DNA of 64,000 bases from Verrucomicrobiaceae bacterium (GTDB taxonomy: Bacteria; Verrucomicrobiota; Verrucomicrobiia; Verrucomicrobiales; Akkermansiaceae), in NCBI GenBank assembly GCA_027485995.1, contig JAIXPW010000183.1, forward strand, positions 1 through 64,000, read 5' to 3'. How positions within the stretch are numbered: position 1 is the stretch's first letter; each line of letters opens with the position of its first letter. Position numbers and translations under genes: made by a program. This document shows positions 41,823-50,475 of this stretch, in pieces. The notes below the pieces were generated by a model. That model had not been told where the DNA came from and did no database searches. It saw only the letters and a list, made by a program, of their open reading frames with translations.

Positions 41823-43787
41823 TCAAGCCCCAATCTCCCATACCGCCAGGAAGGCCTGAGCGGATTGTGGGTCGTTGAGCAGGACCTTGCCACCGTCGAG
41901 ACTGCCCGAGCGGAACTCATCAAGCTCGGCGGATGAAACCTTGTTCACCCGGTGAATCCGGAAACGCCCGCTGCGCTGCGGGGTGGATTTTTTCAAGAGC
42001 TCCAGCGCGATCCGGCCCATCGTCAGGCGGACGTTGAGCTCGACGACATGCTTGAGCGCGAGGCTGCCATCGGGGCGACGATGGACCATCAGGTCGAGGC
42101 CGAGAGGCCCGATGTAACCGGGCAGTAGATCTGTTAGAGCAGCGGGCACACGGCTTTCGACGAAGTCGAGGATGCCCTGCTTGAACAGAAAGGCAGCGAC
42201 CTCCGGCTCCAGCAGCGAACCCCATTTCGGGCCGACGCGATTTCCGAGGAAACGGCCGGCGGCATCGTTCTCCATGACGGTGAGGCCGATCAGGTTCGCA
42301 TTCCCGGCGGCGTCCATTTCATACAGCGCGGAGAAATCGGCGACGCGATCGAGCCAGGGTTCGACGACGACGGCATGATGCGAGGCGAGAGTGCGTTCGA
42401 GCCACAAGCGGGTATCGGCTTCCTTGCTCTCGTGGTTCACCCGCAGATGCCCGCGACCAGCGCAGGCGTGCACGGCCTTGACGAGGGCCTGGCCGGATTC
42501 GAGATGACGGGTGATTTCCTGCATCGCGTGATCGACAGTTCGGCAGACCGCTCCGCTCTCTCCTTCGAGACCGAGCCGCTTTTCCAACTCGATGCCGATT
42601 TCCTTGGAAAACCAGAGAGAGGGGAGGGGATCGTGCCATTGCCAGGGGACATTGGGCGAGACGTCGGAGGCGAGCGGCTTGAGTTGCTGACAGGCATCCG
42701 GCGACCAGGCCCAGGGACGCAGGCCACCGAGCTTGCGGTCGCGCAGGGCCTCACGGGTGGTGATTTCCGGAAGATCGAAGCCAGCGCGTTTCAGATAAGC
42801 GAGGTGCTCGTTGGAAGGCGGGCGGCGCATCAGTAGGGCATCGTCGCGACGACACACCGCGAGCATCAGCAGCTCCAGATCCTCTTCCAGGGCGAGGCCC
42901 ATCTTGTTGGGCTGAAAGGGCTTTCCGCTCACGGCGGCCATTACCTGGTCCTCGGCCCCGGGATTGAACCAGTGAACGACCGGGGTGCGACCGCGTGACT
43001 GCTCGCAGACTTCCAGATGGTGGATGAAGTCTTCGTCGAGTCCGGCGAGACGTCGGCCATCAGCATTGAAGGGAGCGAGCCCCTTCGCCTTGGCGGGAGC
43101 GAGTGGGAAGTTCAGCGATTTCCCAAAGGCCTGCCAGTCGGTGGAGCCCTGATCTTTCCAGCGACGGAACCATTTCAAGCCGTGGCCGACGTGGCCGATC
43201 TCGTCCTGATAGATTTTTTCCAACACCGCTGCCGTGGAGGTATCGCCCACCTCGCGGAACAGCCCGGCGTAGTGTTTCGAGAAATCCAGGTTCGCCTGCT
43301 CGAAGGTCAGGTTCAGCCGTGTCACGAAGTCCATCGGCGTTTCCATCGGCGCGATGAGCCGCCAGAAGTAGTCGTTCAGCGGGAGCTCTCCGAAGGCGAT
43401 GCCGCATTCCTTCATCCGCCGCACATACATCAGCGTGTGCATCTGCTCCTCGCGCATCGCGGCATAGACTCCGGCACGGTATTCCTTCGGGGCATCGGGA
43501 AATTTCAGCAGCACCAGCGCCATCAGCTCGGAGGCCAGCAGTTCGTGATTCGCCAGGAAATGCAGCATCGTGCCGCGCTCGCGGTCGTCGTCGAGCCGGT
43601 GGATTCCGGGAAACTCCACGCGCACGCCTTTCTCGCAGATCCGAAGTTCATCCGGCCTGCCTGGGGAAGGCGGAGTCAGGATCGCCTTGCCGGGTGCATC
43701 GTCCGAAGCCAGCGCCGGGGCAAGCAGCAGCTTCTCCTCTAGCGTCTCCGCAAAGAGGATGCGTTCGGCGGCCTCGCGCATCTGCAT
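41823..43787 (-). CDS. DUF455 ferritin-like domain fused to an ATP-grasp-like C-terminal half
   Basis: 654 residues. Residues about 40-260 match DUF455: a ferritin-like helical bundle with ANHELLASELMALVLLKFP, AAMREEQMHTLMYVRRM (EExxH) and EKIYQDEIGHVGHGLKWFRRW, all diiron-type ligands. From about residue 280 the sequence changes to an ATP-grasp-like part, with QALVKAVHACAGRGHLRV, AVVVEPWLDRVADFSALYE, LGLDLMVHRRPDG and HVVELNVRLTMGRIALEL (the N and R of a metal and ATP site). Such a fusion suggests an oxygenase or radical chemistry step coupled to amide or ester bond formation. The substrate is unknown. Confidence 0.75.
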   Translation of the reverse strand: MQMREAAERILFAETLEEKLLLAPALASDDAPGKAILTPPSPGRPDELRICEKGVRVEFPGIHRLDDDRERGTMLHFLANHELLASELMALVLLKFPDAPKEYRAGVYAAMREEQMHTLMYVRRMKECGIAFGELPLNDYFWRLIAPMETPMDFVTRLNLTFEQANLDFSKHYAGLFREVGDTSTAAVLEKIYQDEIGHVGHGLKWFRRWKDQGSTDWQAFGKSLNFPLAPAKAKGLAPFNADGRRLAGLDEDFIHHLEVCEQSRGRTPVVHWFNPGAEDQVMAAVSGKPFQPNKMGLALEEDLELLMLAVCRRDDALLMRRPPSNEHLAYLKRAGFDLPEITTREALRDRKLGGLRPWAWSPDACQQLKPLASDVSPNVPWQWHDPLPSLWFSKEIGIELEKRLGLEGESGAVCRTVDHAMQEITRHLESGQALVKAVHACAGRGHLRVNHESKEADTRLWLERTLASHHAVVVEPWLDRVADFSALYEMDAAGNANLIGLTVMENDAAGRFLGNRVGPKWGSLLEPEVAAFLFKQGILDFVESRVPAALTDLLPGYIGPLGLDLMVHRRPDGSLALKHVVELNVRLTMGRIALELLKKSTPQRSGRFRIHRVNKVSSAELDEFRSGSLDGGKVLLNDPQSAQAFLAVWEIGA

Positions 43788-43798
43788 GGGGGAGAGAA

Positions 43799-43830
43799 AG
43801 CACGAAATTCGAAATCTGAAATTCGAAAGG
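43799..43830. repeat. AAGCACGAAATTC half-element
   Basis: AAGCACGAAATTCGAAATCT and then GAAATTCGAAAGG, the same text as one arm of the palindrome at 25941-26100. It begins 12 bp upstream of the DUF455-fusion start codon. The rest of the gap 43831-44066 shows no feature I can support. Confidence 0.6.
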
Positions 43831-44066
43831 TGAGGAAAGGTGGGAATCCGGTAGTCGAACGCCGGAAGTCACGCGCCATGCACAAGGGAGCCATCAGGAA
43901 TGAGACAATTCCCGCACGGAGGATTGGCAGGCCAAACATTGATGTCTCCGAGCCCTTGGGAACTCATCCAGGATCATGCATCGCGGCGGCCGAGATTTTC
44001 TCGTCATGCCGCATGAAATGGATACCTTCATCGGCATTCGATGAACGTTTGACCCTTTCTGAGGCC

Positions 44067-45419
44067 ATGATGAGGAAGCTTCCCTTGCTGATCGCAGTCG
44101 CCCTTCTTCTTGAGAAGGGAACTCCGTGCCTCCATGCCGATCAGGCTTCCGATAGGGAGCTTCCTGGTCAATCCGTTACGGACGAACTCCAACAACCCGT
44201 CGACGAGAAGGCGCTTGCGGAGAAGATCGGCTTGCGAATGAACGATGAGATGGACGCGTGGTTTCAGCGGCCTCCGGAGTCGCGCCGACCCTATGCGTCG
44301 ATGCTGCAGAAGGTCGTCGATTCATTGAGCGATGAGGAGATCCCCCTGATTGGTCGATTTCAAGCCGACGACGCTTTCAACCAGATGGTGTTCCGAAGGT
44401 GGGCGACGAAGGACCACGCAGCGGCCCTGAGCGAGGCCCGGAAAGTCGAGGATGCGAACGCGGCCGAGATCAGCCTGACGGGAACCGGCCTCGAGGGAGG
44501 GCCTGGAGAAGCCGTTTGCGGTTACGTGTTCGAAATGTATCTGGGGGCTGTCGAGGGATGGTCACAGGTCGATCCCAAGGCCGCTTGGGACTCGTTCAAG
44601 AAGCTGGAAGGGCCCTTTTCCAAGTCCAAGGTGGTCGAGGAATTTTCATCCAATTTTGATCGAGCCATCCTGTTGAGCCTCGCAAAGCTCGACCCCGATT
44701 TCGCCTTCAAGGAAATGATGGCCAGAGGAGATGACGAATTCCTGATGGGCCGGATGCTTGAAGGGTATTTGCGGGGCGCTCCAGATCATCGGGACTGGAA
44801 GAAGGATGTCGATCGGCTGCTCGAAAGGAAGTGGGACCGCGAATGGGTTTACGAGGAAATCCGCTGCACCCTGATGGGCCGATGGCTGGAGGATGATCCG
44901 GAAGCCGCCGAAAAGTGGTTTCGTGAAGGTCAGGTGGAGGGACTGCATTGGTTTTGCAATCGTCTCCTCAATGACGTAGGCGACCCCTTTGACACAAAAT
45001 CCGCCGCTGAGGAGAAGCCACCAGCTCCAATCGAAAAGAAGCGTTATGACCTGAGCTATGCAGTTGGCTTCTGGGCGGCGCGTGACTTTGCGGGTGCTTT
45101 GCGATGGTTGAAATCGCATGATGGAAAGCTGGAGGATGGCTTCGAGAATGGAATGCTTCAGGGGGCGGAAAGGTGCTTGGGCGACCAAAAGGAGGCACTA
45201 CCCCACCTCATGGAGCAACTTGGCAAGATAGAGAACCAGAAGGATCGTGATTTTTTCGTCCTCTTGATCGCGAAAGTCCTCTGGAAATTTGATGAGACCA
45301 ACCCTTTCGGGACCCATCTGCCGAACAAGGATGAGTGGTTGATGAAGATCCGGCAGCGACTCTCGAAGCTCCAGCTCAGTCCCGAGGTCGAAAAGGGCTT
45401 TCTTGAGAAACTGAAGTGA
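44067..45419 (+). CDS. Secreted helical protein of unknown function
   Basis: 450 residues from ATG 44067 with a signal peptide (MMRKLPLLIAVALLLEKGTPCLHA). The mature part is all-helical, with repeated W-containing units such as RWATKDHAAALSEARK, GWSQVDPKAAWDSFKK, GRWLEDDPEAAEKWFREG and GFWAARDFAGALRWLKSHD. The spacing suggests Sel1/TPR-like solenoid repeats. Related helical exoproteins are common in Verrucomicrobiota. It is 115 bp upstream of the WxD/FtsK module on the same strand; a functional link is possible but unproven. The frame from 43830 upstream of the signal peptide is rejected. Confidence 0.7.
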   Translation: MMRKLPLLIAVALLLEKGTPCLHADQASDRELPGQSVTDELQQPVDEKALAEKIGLRMNDEMDAWFQRPPESRRPYASMLQKVVDSLSDEEIPLIGRFQADDAFNQMVFRRWATKDHAAALSEARKVEDANAAEISLTGTGLEGGPGEAVCGYVFEMYLGAVEGWSQVDPKAAWDSFKKLEGPFSKSKVVEEFSSNFDRAILLSLAKLDPDFAFKEMMARGDDEFLMGRMLEGYLRGAPDHRDWKKDVDRLLERKWDREWVYEEIRCTLMGRWLEDDPEAAEKWFREGQVEGLHWFCNRLLNDVGDPFDTKSAAEEKPPAPIEKKRYDLSYAVGFWAARDFAGALRWLKSHDGKLEDGFENGMLQGAERCLGDQKEALPHLMEQLGKIENQKDRDFFVLLIAKVLWKFDETNPFGTHLPNKDEWLMKIRQRLSKLQLSPEVEKGFLEKLK

Positions 45420-45534
45420 GAATGCCTGATTCCGGTAGCTTCACGTCTGGAGAACCGCGACTCCTCTCCCAAAAGAAGAAACTGGCACCTTGCGGCATCT
45501 TGGAATTGAATGCAGCTACAGTATCCGTCGCCCT

Positions 45535-45807
45535 ATGTCCCAAGCCATCATCGATCCCGAGGAGGTCCGCCGCTTTGCTGCGGAGCTAAAGCGCTTCAAT
45601 GGCGATCTGCGCGAACGCAGCGCCTCGCTGATGGCCCGCTTCACCGCTTTGGGGGATACGTGGCAGGATCAGGAACAGGAAAAGTTCGCGGCGGAGTTCA
45701 CTCAGATGATGAAGACCCTGAAATCCTTCGTGGAGCTGTCCGACCGCCACACGCCGTACCTGCTGCGGAAGGCCGAGCGGATCCAACAGTATCTCGACCA
45801 GCGCTGA
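45535..45807 (+). CDS. WXG100-like small helical protein of the FtsK module
   Basis: 90 residues, predicted helical hairpin. It begins MSQAIIDPEEVRRFAAELKR, has the turn region FTALGDTWQDQEQEKFAAEF and ends HTPYLLRKAERIQQYLDQR. WXG100 proteins are about 100 residues with a central W-x-G at the hairpin turn; here it is W-Q-D, then a conserved F six residues later. In type VII secretion these are secreted substrates or partners of the EccC/EssC ATPase. It is the first of four tightly packed genes ending with such an ATPase. No signal peptide. Confidence 0.8.
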   Translation: MSQAIIDPEEVRRFAAELKRFNGDLRERSASLMARFTALGDTWQDQEQEKFAAEFTQMMKTLKSFVELSDRHTPYLLRKAERIQQYLDQR

Positions 45808-45834
45808 GACGACCTCTGCTTTTTTCAACTCGTC

Positions 45835-46359
45835 ATGTCGGACCAAGCCCGGATTTCCTCGATCGACTCCCTCGAACGTTTTCGCGGGCATTTGATCCAG
45901 TACATCGGTCATGCCGGATCCGCGTTGGAGGAAATGGTGAGCGAGGTGCGCCATACCCGGACCTGGCTGGACACCGACCGGGTGCAGCACTGGGGCAATC
46001 AGTTCAAGAAGTGCAAGAAGCAACTGGAGCAGGCTGAGCAGGAGCTTTACAGCGCCACCCTGACCGATCCGAAGGCCAGTCATGCCCTCCAGAAAATGGC
46101 GGTGCTGAAGGCCGAGCGTGCGATGGTGGAGGTTGAGGAAAAACTGCGCGCCTTGAAGCAGTGGCGGCTTCAATTCGACCAACGCACGCAACCGCTCGTC
46201 CAACAGCTCGACCGGATGTTTTCCCACCTCGGCCAGCAACTGCCGCGCGGCGTGCAATCCCTCGGTGAATCCATCAAGGCCCTGCAGGACTACGCCGAAT
46301 CCCAGCGGCCGATGACAAAGGCCCCTGAGCCCAGCCCCGGACCGGACCCCGCACCATGA
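45835..46359 (+). CDS. Helical coiled-coil protein of the FtsK module
   Basis: 174 residues, no signal peptide or membrane helix, strongly helical with heptad-like spacing. It contains VRHTRTWLDTDRVQHWGNQFKKCKKQLEQ, so it too carries W-x-D with an aromatic residue later, as in the 90- and 70-aa neighbours. The C-terminal 18 residues are Pro-rich (APEPSPGPDPAP). It lies 27 bp downstream of the first gene and overlaps the third by 4 bp (ATGA). A role as a longer substrate, chaperone or structural rod is conceivable; no family recognised. Confidence 0.7.
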   Translation: MSDQARISSIDSLERFRGHLIQYIGHAGSALEEMVSEVRHTRTWLDTDRVQHWGNQFKKCKKQLEQAEQELYSATLTDPKASHALQKMAVLKAERAMVEVEEKLRALKQWRLQFDQRTQPLVQQLDRMFSHLGQQLPRGVQSLGESIKALQDYAESQRPMTKAPEPSPGPDPAP

Positions 46360-46568
46360 GCATTTCCGACAGCAAGGGGCTTCTAACAGGTGCCACCCGC
46401 CAGCTCCAGGAACACTGGCAGGAAACCCTCTCGTCCTGGCGCGACCGCAAGGCGGAGGACTTTGAAAAACTCTATCTCGCGGATCTCGCGACCGCCGTGA
46501 ACTCGGCCGTCCGGGCCATCGAGGAACTCGAACGACTGCTCCACAAAGTCCATGCCGACTGCGACTGA
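46356..46568 (+). CDS. Small WXG-like helical protein of the FtsK module
   Basis: 70 residues, helical, with LQEHWQETLSSWRDRKAEDFEKLYL in the middle. W-R-D followed by F six residues on is the same spacing as W-Q-D ... F in the 90-aa protein. It overlaps the preceding gene by 4 bp and the following ATPase gene by 17 bp, so translation is probably coupled. It contains one CTA-ACA pair in the recurrent TCTAACAG octamer. Function by analogy: second WXG100-like partner. It is shorter than the usual 90-100 residues. Confidence 0.7.
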   Translation: MSISDSKGLLTGATRQLQEHWQETLSSWRDRKAEDFEKLYLADLATAVNSAVRAIEELERLLHKVHADCD

Positions 46569-49500
46569 ATCCATCGACCCCGGCCAGATGCTGGGAGATC
46601 TCGAACGCCTGAAAGATGGCCTGGCCACCGCCCTTTCCCGCGAGGAGGAGCTGGATCGCGTTCGCGAGCAGGAGCGGGTGCAGCGTTCCCGCGAGATCAC
46701 GGCACAGGAGAAACGGGATGCCGAAATCCTCGAAGCCCGTGTGGCGGAGCAGGTGGTGATTCAAAATGATATCATCGGCCAGCAACAAGTGGCCTATGAA
46801 CTTCGCCTCGCCAGGATCCGGCAGGCCTATCATTCCAGCCGCAGCACGCTGGCGGAGCGGATGCAGGCATTGAAGGAAACGCGAATCCGCTCCGGACATG
46901 GTTCGCTGGTGGCCAGTCGCCAAAGACGCGCCCAGGAGCTGGCTGAAGCGGGGGAGGCTCATCAGGCATTCAAGGCCTTGCTCGCCGCCGATCTGGAAAG
47001 CCGGACCACTTTGCGGAATTCAGCACGCAGCGCCTTGCGTTCTTATCGTGCCTTGCTGCTTCGCGAGATGGATCGGTCCGACAAGTCGATCCCGACCGAC
47101 GACCTCAGCCCGGAGGAATTGCGCACCCGCCTTCAAGCCGATCTCAAGGCGGCGGATGAGGCTGTGAACGCCGCGCGAGGCCAGCCACTGGCGAAGCTGT
47201 TCCGTTTCCTGTCGCTCTCGGGGCTGGTCGCTGTGATCGGTGCCGCAATGATCTGGCAAGCCTCGCACTCACCGGGTGGCCTTGCATCTGGCTGGCCAAA
47301 GATCGCGATTGCGCAAGGCGCGCTGCTGTTTTTCTGGCTCGTCGGGCTCGTGATGGCCCTGCCTTCGGGAAAGGAAATCAACCGCTCGCTGCGAAGCGCC
47401 CTCACTCATGCGCAGGCCGCACGCAAGGCCTCCAGCGCCCGCCTCTCCGCCTTGCAGGCGAAGTTTGATCAGGATGAAAAGGAGCAGAGTCAGGAGATCA
47501 CCGGTCTCTTCAACGAGGCCGACACCGAGTTGAAATCCCTGATGGCCCAGGGCCTGAAGAAGCTGGAGCAGCAGCAGGCACGACTTCCAGGAAAGCTCGA
47601 GAAGCTCCATCAGCGGAAGCTTTCCCAACTGAACGAGATCCATTCTCAGGCGGTCGATGCCATCCGGGCCGAGGCCGATTCGATCGCGGAAATGCGTCAG
47701 CAGGCACGAAGGCAGGCGGACCTCGACACGCATGCGGTGATGGATGCGGCGCTTGAATCATTTCAAGGCCCGTGGCAGTCGGAGATGGCTCCGATTCACG
47801 AGCGCTTGATGAAACTGGATGCGAGGGCTGCGGCGCTCTTTCCTTCCTGGACTCATGATATCTGTGCCTCTTGGAGCCCGCCGCAGGAAGCCCCGCAGTC
47901 GGTGAGGATCGGCGAACTGGAGGTCGAACTTTCCGCGATGCATGGCAGCCTGCCGAGGGATCGACGACTGAACTTGCCTGATCCCTCGCGTTTCACGGTG
48001 CCACTCGCCTTGGGCTTTCCGGAGCGTGGTTCATTGCTGATCGAGACCACCGATGATTCCTCCGCTGCGGTCGATGCGCTGAACGGTATCGCTCTCCGGC
48101 TGCTCGCCAGTTTCCCGCCGGGCCGCGCGTCGTTTGTGTTCATCGATCCGGTCGGGCTCGGTCGTGGCTTCGCCGGGCTGATGCATCTTTCCGATTACGA
48201 GGAAACGCTGATCACGAACCGCATCTGGACCCAGACGACGCACATCGAGGAACGACTCGCCGAGCTAAGCGACCACATCGAGAAGGTGATCCAGATGTAT
48301 CTCCGAAACGAGTATGCCACGATCGCCGACTATAACGAGCAGGCCGGCAGCGTGGCCGAGAAATACCGCTTCCTGGTGATCGCCGGCTTCCCCTCTGCGT
48401 TCAGTGAAAGCGCGGCGAAACGCCTGCTTTCGATCGCTTCCAGCGGCGCGCGCTGCGGAGTGCATCTGCTGATCCAGTGCGATGCGAGGCAGTCCGTGAT
48501 CGATCACGCGCTTTACGATGAACTCCGCCGTGCCTGTCTCAAGGTGACCTTCGACAAGGGAATCTTTCATCTAACAGAAGCACCGCAGGGAGCATCGACG
48601 ATCCGTTTCGATCAAGCGCCGCACGATGACGATGCCTCCGTGCTGATCCATCGCATCGGTCGGGCCAGCACCGACTCCAATCGCGTGGAGGTGCCGTTTT
48701 CCCACATCGCGCCGCCAGCCGGTGATCGTTGGACCTCCGACACCTCGGACGAGCTGCGCGTGCCGATCGGTCGCGCCGGAGCGAAGAAACTGCAGATGCT
48801 CGCACTCGGCAAGGGCACCCGCCAGCACATGCTCGTGGCGGGCAAGACCGGCTCCGGAAAATCGACGCTCTTTCATGTCATCATCACCAATCTCGCGCTG
48901 TGGTGCAGCCCGGAGCAGGTCGAGTTCTACCTGGTCGATTTCAAGAAGGGCGTAGAGTTCAAGTGCTATGCCTCGAAGCAACTGCCGCATGCCCGCGTGG
49001 TGGCGATCGAGAGCGATCGCGAGTTTGCGCTCAGCGTGCTCCAGCAGGTCGATGCCGAGTTGAAGCGTCGTGGTGAACTTTTCCGCCGTGCGGGATCGCA
49101 GGATCTTCCCTCCTACAACCGCAGCGCGGAAAAGCGGATGCCGCGCACCTTGTTGCTGATCGATGAGTTCCAGGAGTTCTTCACCGAAGATGATTCGGTC
49201 GCGCAGGAGGCCTCCCTGCTGTTGGACCGCATCGTCCGACAGGGTCGCGCCTTCGGCATTCATGTCATCCTCGGCTCGCAGACCCTCGGCGGGGCCTACA
49301 CGCTCGCCCGCGCCACGCTCGGCCAGATGGTCATCCGCGTGGCGCTCCAGTGCAACGAGGCCGATGCCCACCTCATCATGGACGAGGACAACCCGGCCCC
49401 GCGCCTGCTGACGCGGCCTGGCGAAGGCATCTACAACGACCAGGCTGGCGCGCTCGCCGCGAACAGCCCGTTCCAGATCGTCTGGCTGCCCGAACAGGAA

Positions 49501-50421
49501 CGCGATGCGATCCTCGATGACGTTGCTATCCTTGCGAGTGCCGGAGGAAAGACCGCGCCGGTGCCGGTCGTGTTCGAGGGAAATGCCCCGGCGGAAATCC
49601 GCGAGAACGTCGAGCTGGCTGCCTTCATTGGAAAGACTCCGGCCACCCGACCTGCCAGTGCCCGCGCCTGGCTCGGAGCCCCGAACTCAATCAAGGGGCC
49701 GACCGCCGCCGTGTTCCAGCGACAGAGCGGCAGCCATCTTCTAACCGTCGGCCAGTCTTCGGAGCGCACCGCTTCACTGCTGCTTGTGTCGATTCTTTCC
49801 CTCGCCGCGCAGTATGCTCCGGATCAGGCCGAGTTCGTCATCCTCGATCCTCATACCGCCGATGAATCCGCCGACAGCCCGTTCCGGAAACTCAGTTCGT
49901 TGCTGCCGCATCGGGTAAGGATCGGTGGTCCCTCGGATGTGTCCGATCTCATGTCCGATCTTTCCACCACCATGGAAGCCCGCAATTTCGGCGCTTCATC
50001 TGGAGCGGAAATCTTCCTCCTCATTCACGACCTCCAACGCTTCAAGTCGCTACGGCCGGACGATGATTTCCGTTTCTCGCTTGATGACGATTCCTCCGCG
50101 CCGAAGCCCTCGCAGGCCTTCGCCAACCTCCTCAACGAAGGCGGCCCTGTCGGCATGCACCTGCTTGCCTCGACCGACACCTGGAACAACGTCAGCCGCT
50201 GGATTCCACGCAAGCTGCTGGCGGAATTCGAGATGCGGGTCCTGTTCCAGATGAGCGCCAACGACTCCGCCAACCTCATCGACTCGCCCGCCGCCGCCAA
50301 CCTCGGTCTGCATCGCGCGCTCTTCCACAACGAGCATCTCGGCAGCGCCGAAACCTTCCGGCCTTATGCGATGCCGGATGAGACATGGGTGGGGGAGATG
50401 GCGGGGAGGCTGAAAGCGTGA
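46552..50421 (+). CDS. FtsK/SpoIIIE-type ATPase (EssC/EccC-like)
   Basis: 1289 residues. Order: a coiled coil (about 25-200); two membrane helices (about 217-235 and 255-272); a second coiled coil (about 280-430); a degenerate ATPase-like domain (about 470-700); an intact FtsK domain with Walker A AGKTGSGKSTLF (near 764) and Walker B TLLLIDEFQEFF (near 868); and a last ATPase-like domain (about 1010-1289) lacking a P loop (VGQSSERTASLL in its place). Two membrane helices and chained ATPase domains, of which only one looks active, are the EssC/EccC plan. In type VII secretion this motor drives WXG100 export. No EccB, EccD, EsaA or mycosin gene is adjacent. Confidence 0.85.
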   Translation: MPTATESIDPGQMLGDLERLKDGLATALSREEELDRVREQERVQRSREITAQEKRDAEILEARVAEQVVIQNDIIGQQQVAYELRLARIRQAYHSSRSTLAERMQALKETRIRSGHGSLVASRQRRAQELAEAGEAHQAFKALLAADLESRTTLRNSARSALRSYRALLLREMDRSDKSIPTDDLSPEELRTRLQADLKAADEAVNAARGQPLAKLFRFLSLSGLVAVIGAAMIWQASHSPGGLASGWPKIAIAQGALLFFWLVGLVMALPSGKEINRSLRSALTHAQAARKASSARLSALQAKFDQDEKEQSQEITGLFNEADTELKSLMAQGLKKLEQQQARLPGKLEKLHQRKLSQLNEIHSQAVDAIRAEADSIAEMRQQARRQADLDTHAVMDAALESFQGPWQSEMAPIHERLMKLDARAAALFPSWTHDICASWSPPQEAPQSVRIGELEVELSAMHGSLPRDRRLNLPDPSRFTVPLALGFPERGSLLIETTDDSSAAVDALNGIALRLLASFPPGRASFVFIDPVGLGRGFAGLMHLSDYEETLITNRIWTQTTHIEERLAELSDHIEKVIQMYLRNEYATIADYNEQAGSVAEKYRFLVIAGFPSAFSESAAKRLLSIASSGARCGVHLLIQCDARQSVIDHALYDELRRACLKVTFDKGIFHLTEAPQGASTIRFDQAPHDDDASVLIHRIGRASTDSNRVEVPFSHIAPPAGDRWTSDTSDELRVPIGRAGAKKLQMLALGKGTRQHMLVAGKTGSGKSTLFHVIITNLALWCSPEQVEFYLVDFKKGVEFKCYASKQLPHARVVAIESDREFALSVLQQVDAELKRRGELFRRAGSQDLPSYNRSAEKRMPRTLLLIDEFQEFFTEDDSVAQEASLLLDRIVRQGRAFGIHVILGSQTLGGAYTLARATLGQMVIRVALQCNEADAHLIMDEDNPAPRLLTRPGEGIYNDQAGALAANSPFQIVWLPEQERDAILDDVAILASAGGKTAPVPVVFEGNAPAEIRENVELAAFIGKTPATRPASARAWLGAPNSIKGPTAAVFQRQSGSHLLTVGQSSERTASLLLVSILSLAAQYAPDQAEFVILDPHTADESADSPFRKLSSLLPHRVRIGGPSDVSDLMSDLSTTMEARNFGASSGAEIFLLIHDLQRFKSLRPDDDFRFSLDDDSSAPKPSQAFANLLNEGGPVGMHLLASTDTWNNVSRWIPRKLLAEFEMRVLFQMSANDSANLIDSPAAANLGLHRALFHNEHLGSAETFRPYAMPDETWVGEMAGRLKA

Positions 50422-50475
50422 TGAGCCTTTTCCCCATATGATGTGGAAGCCGGATGGTTCAATCCAACTTCAGAC

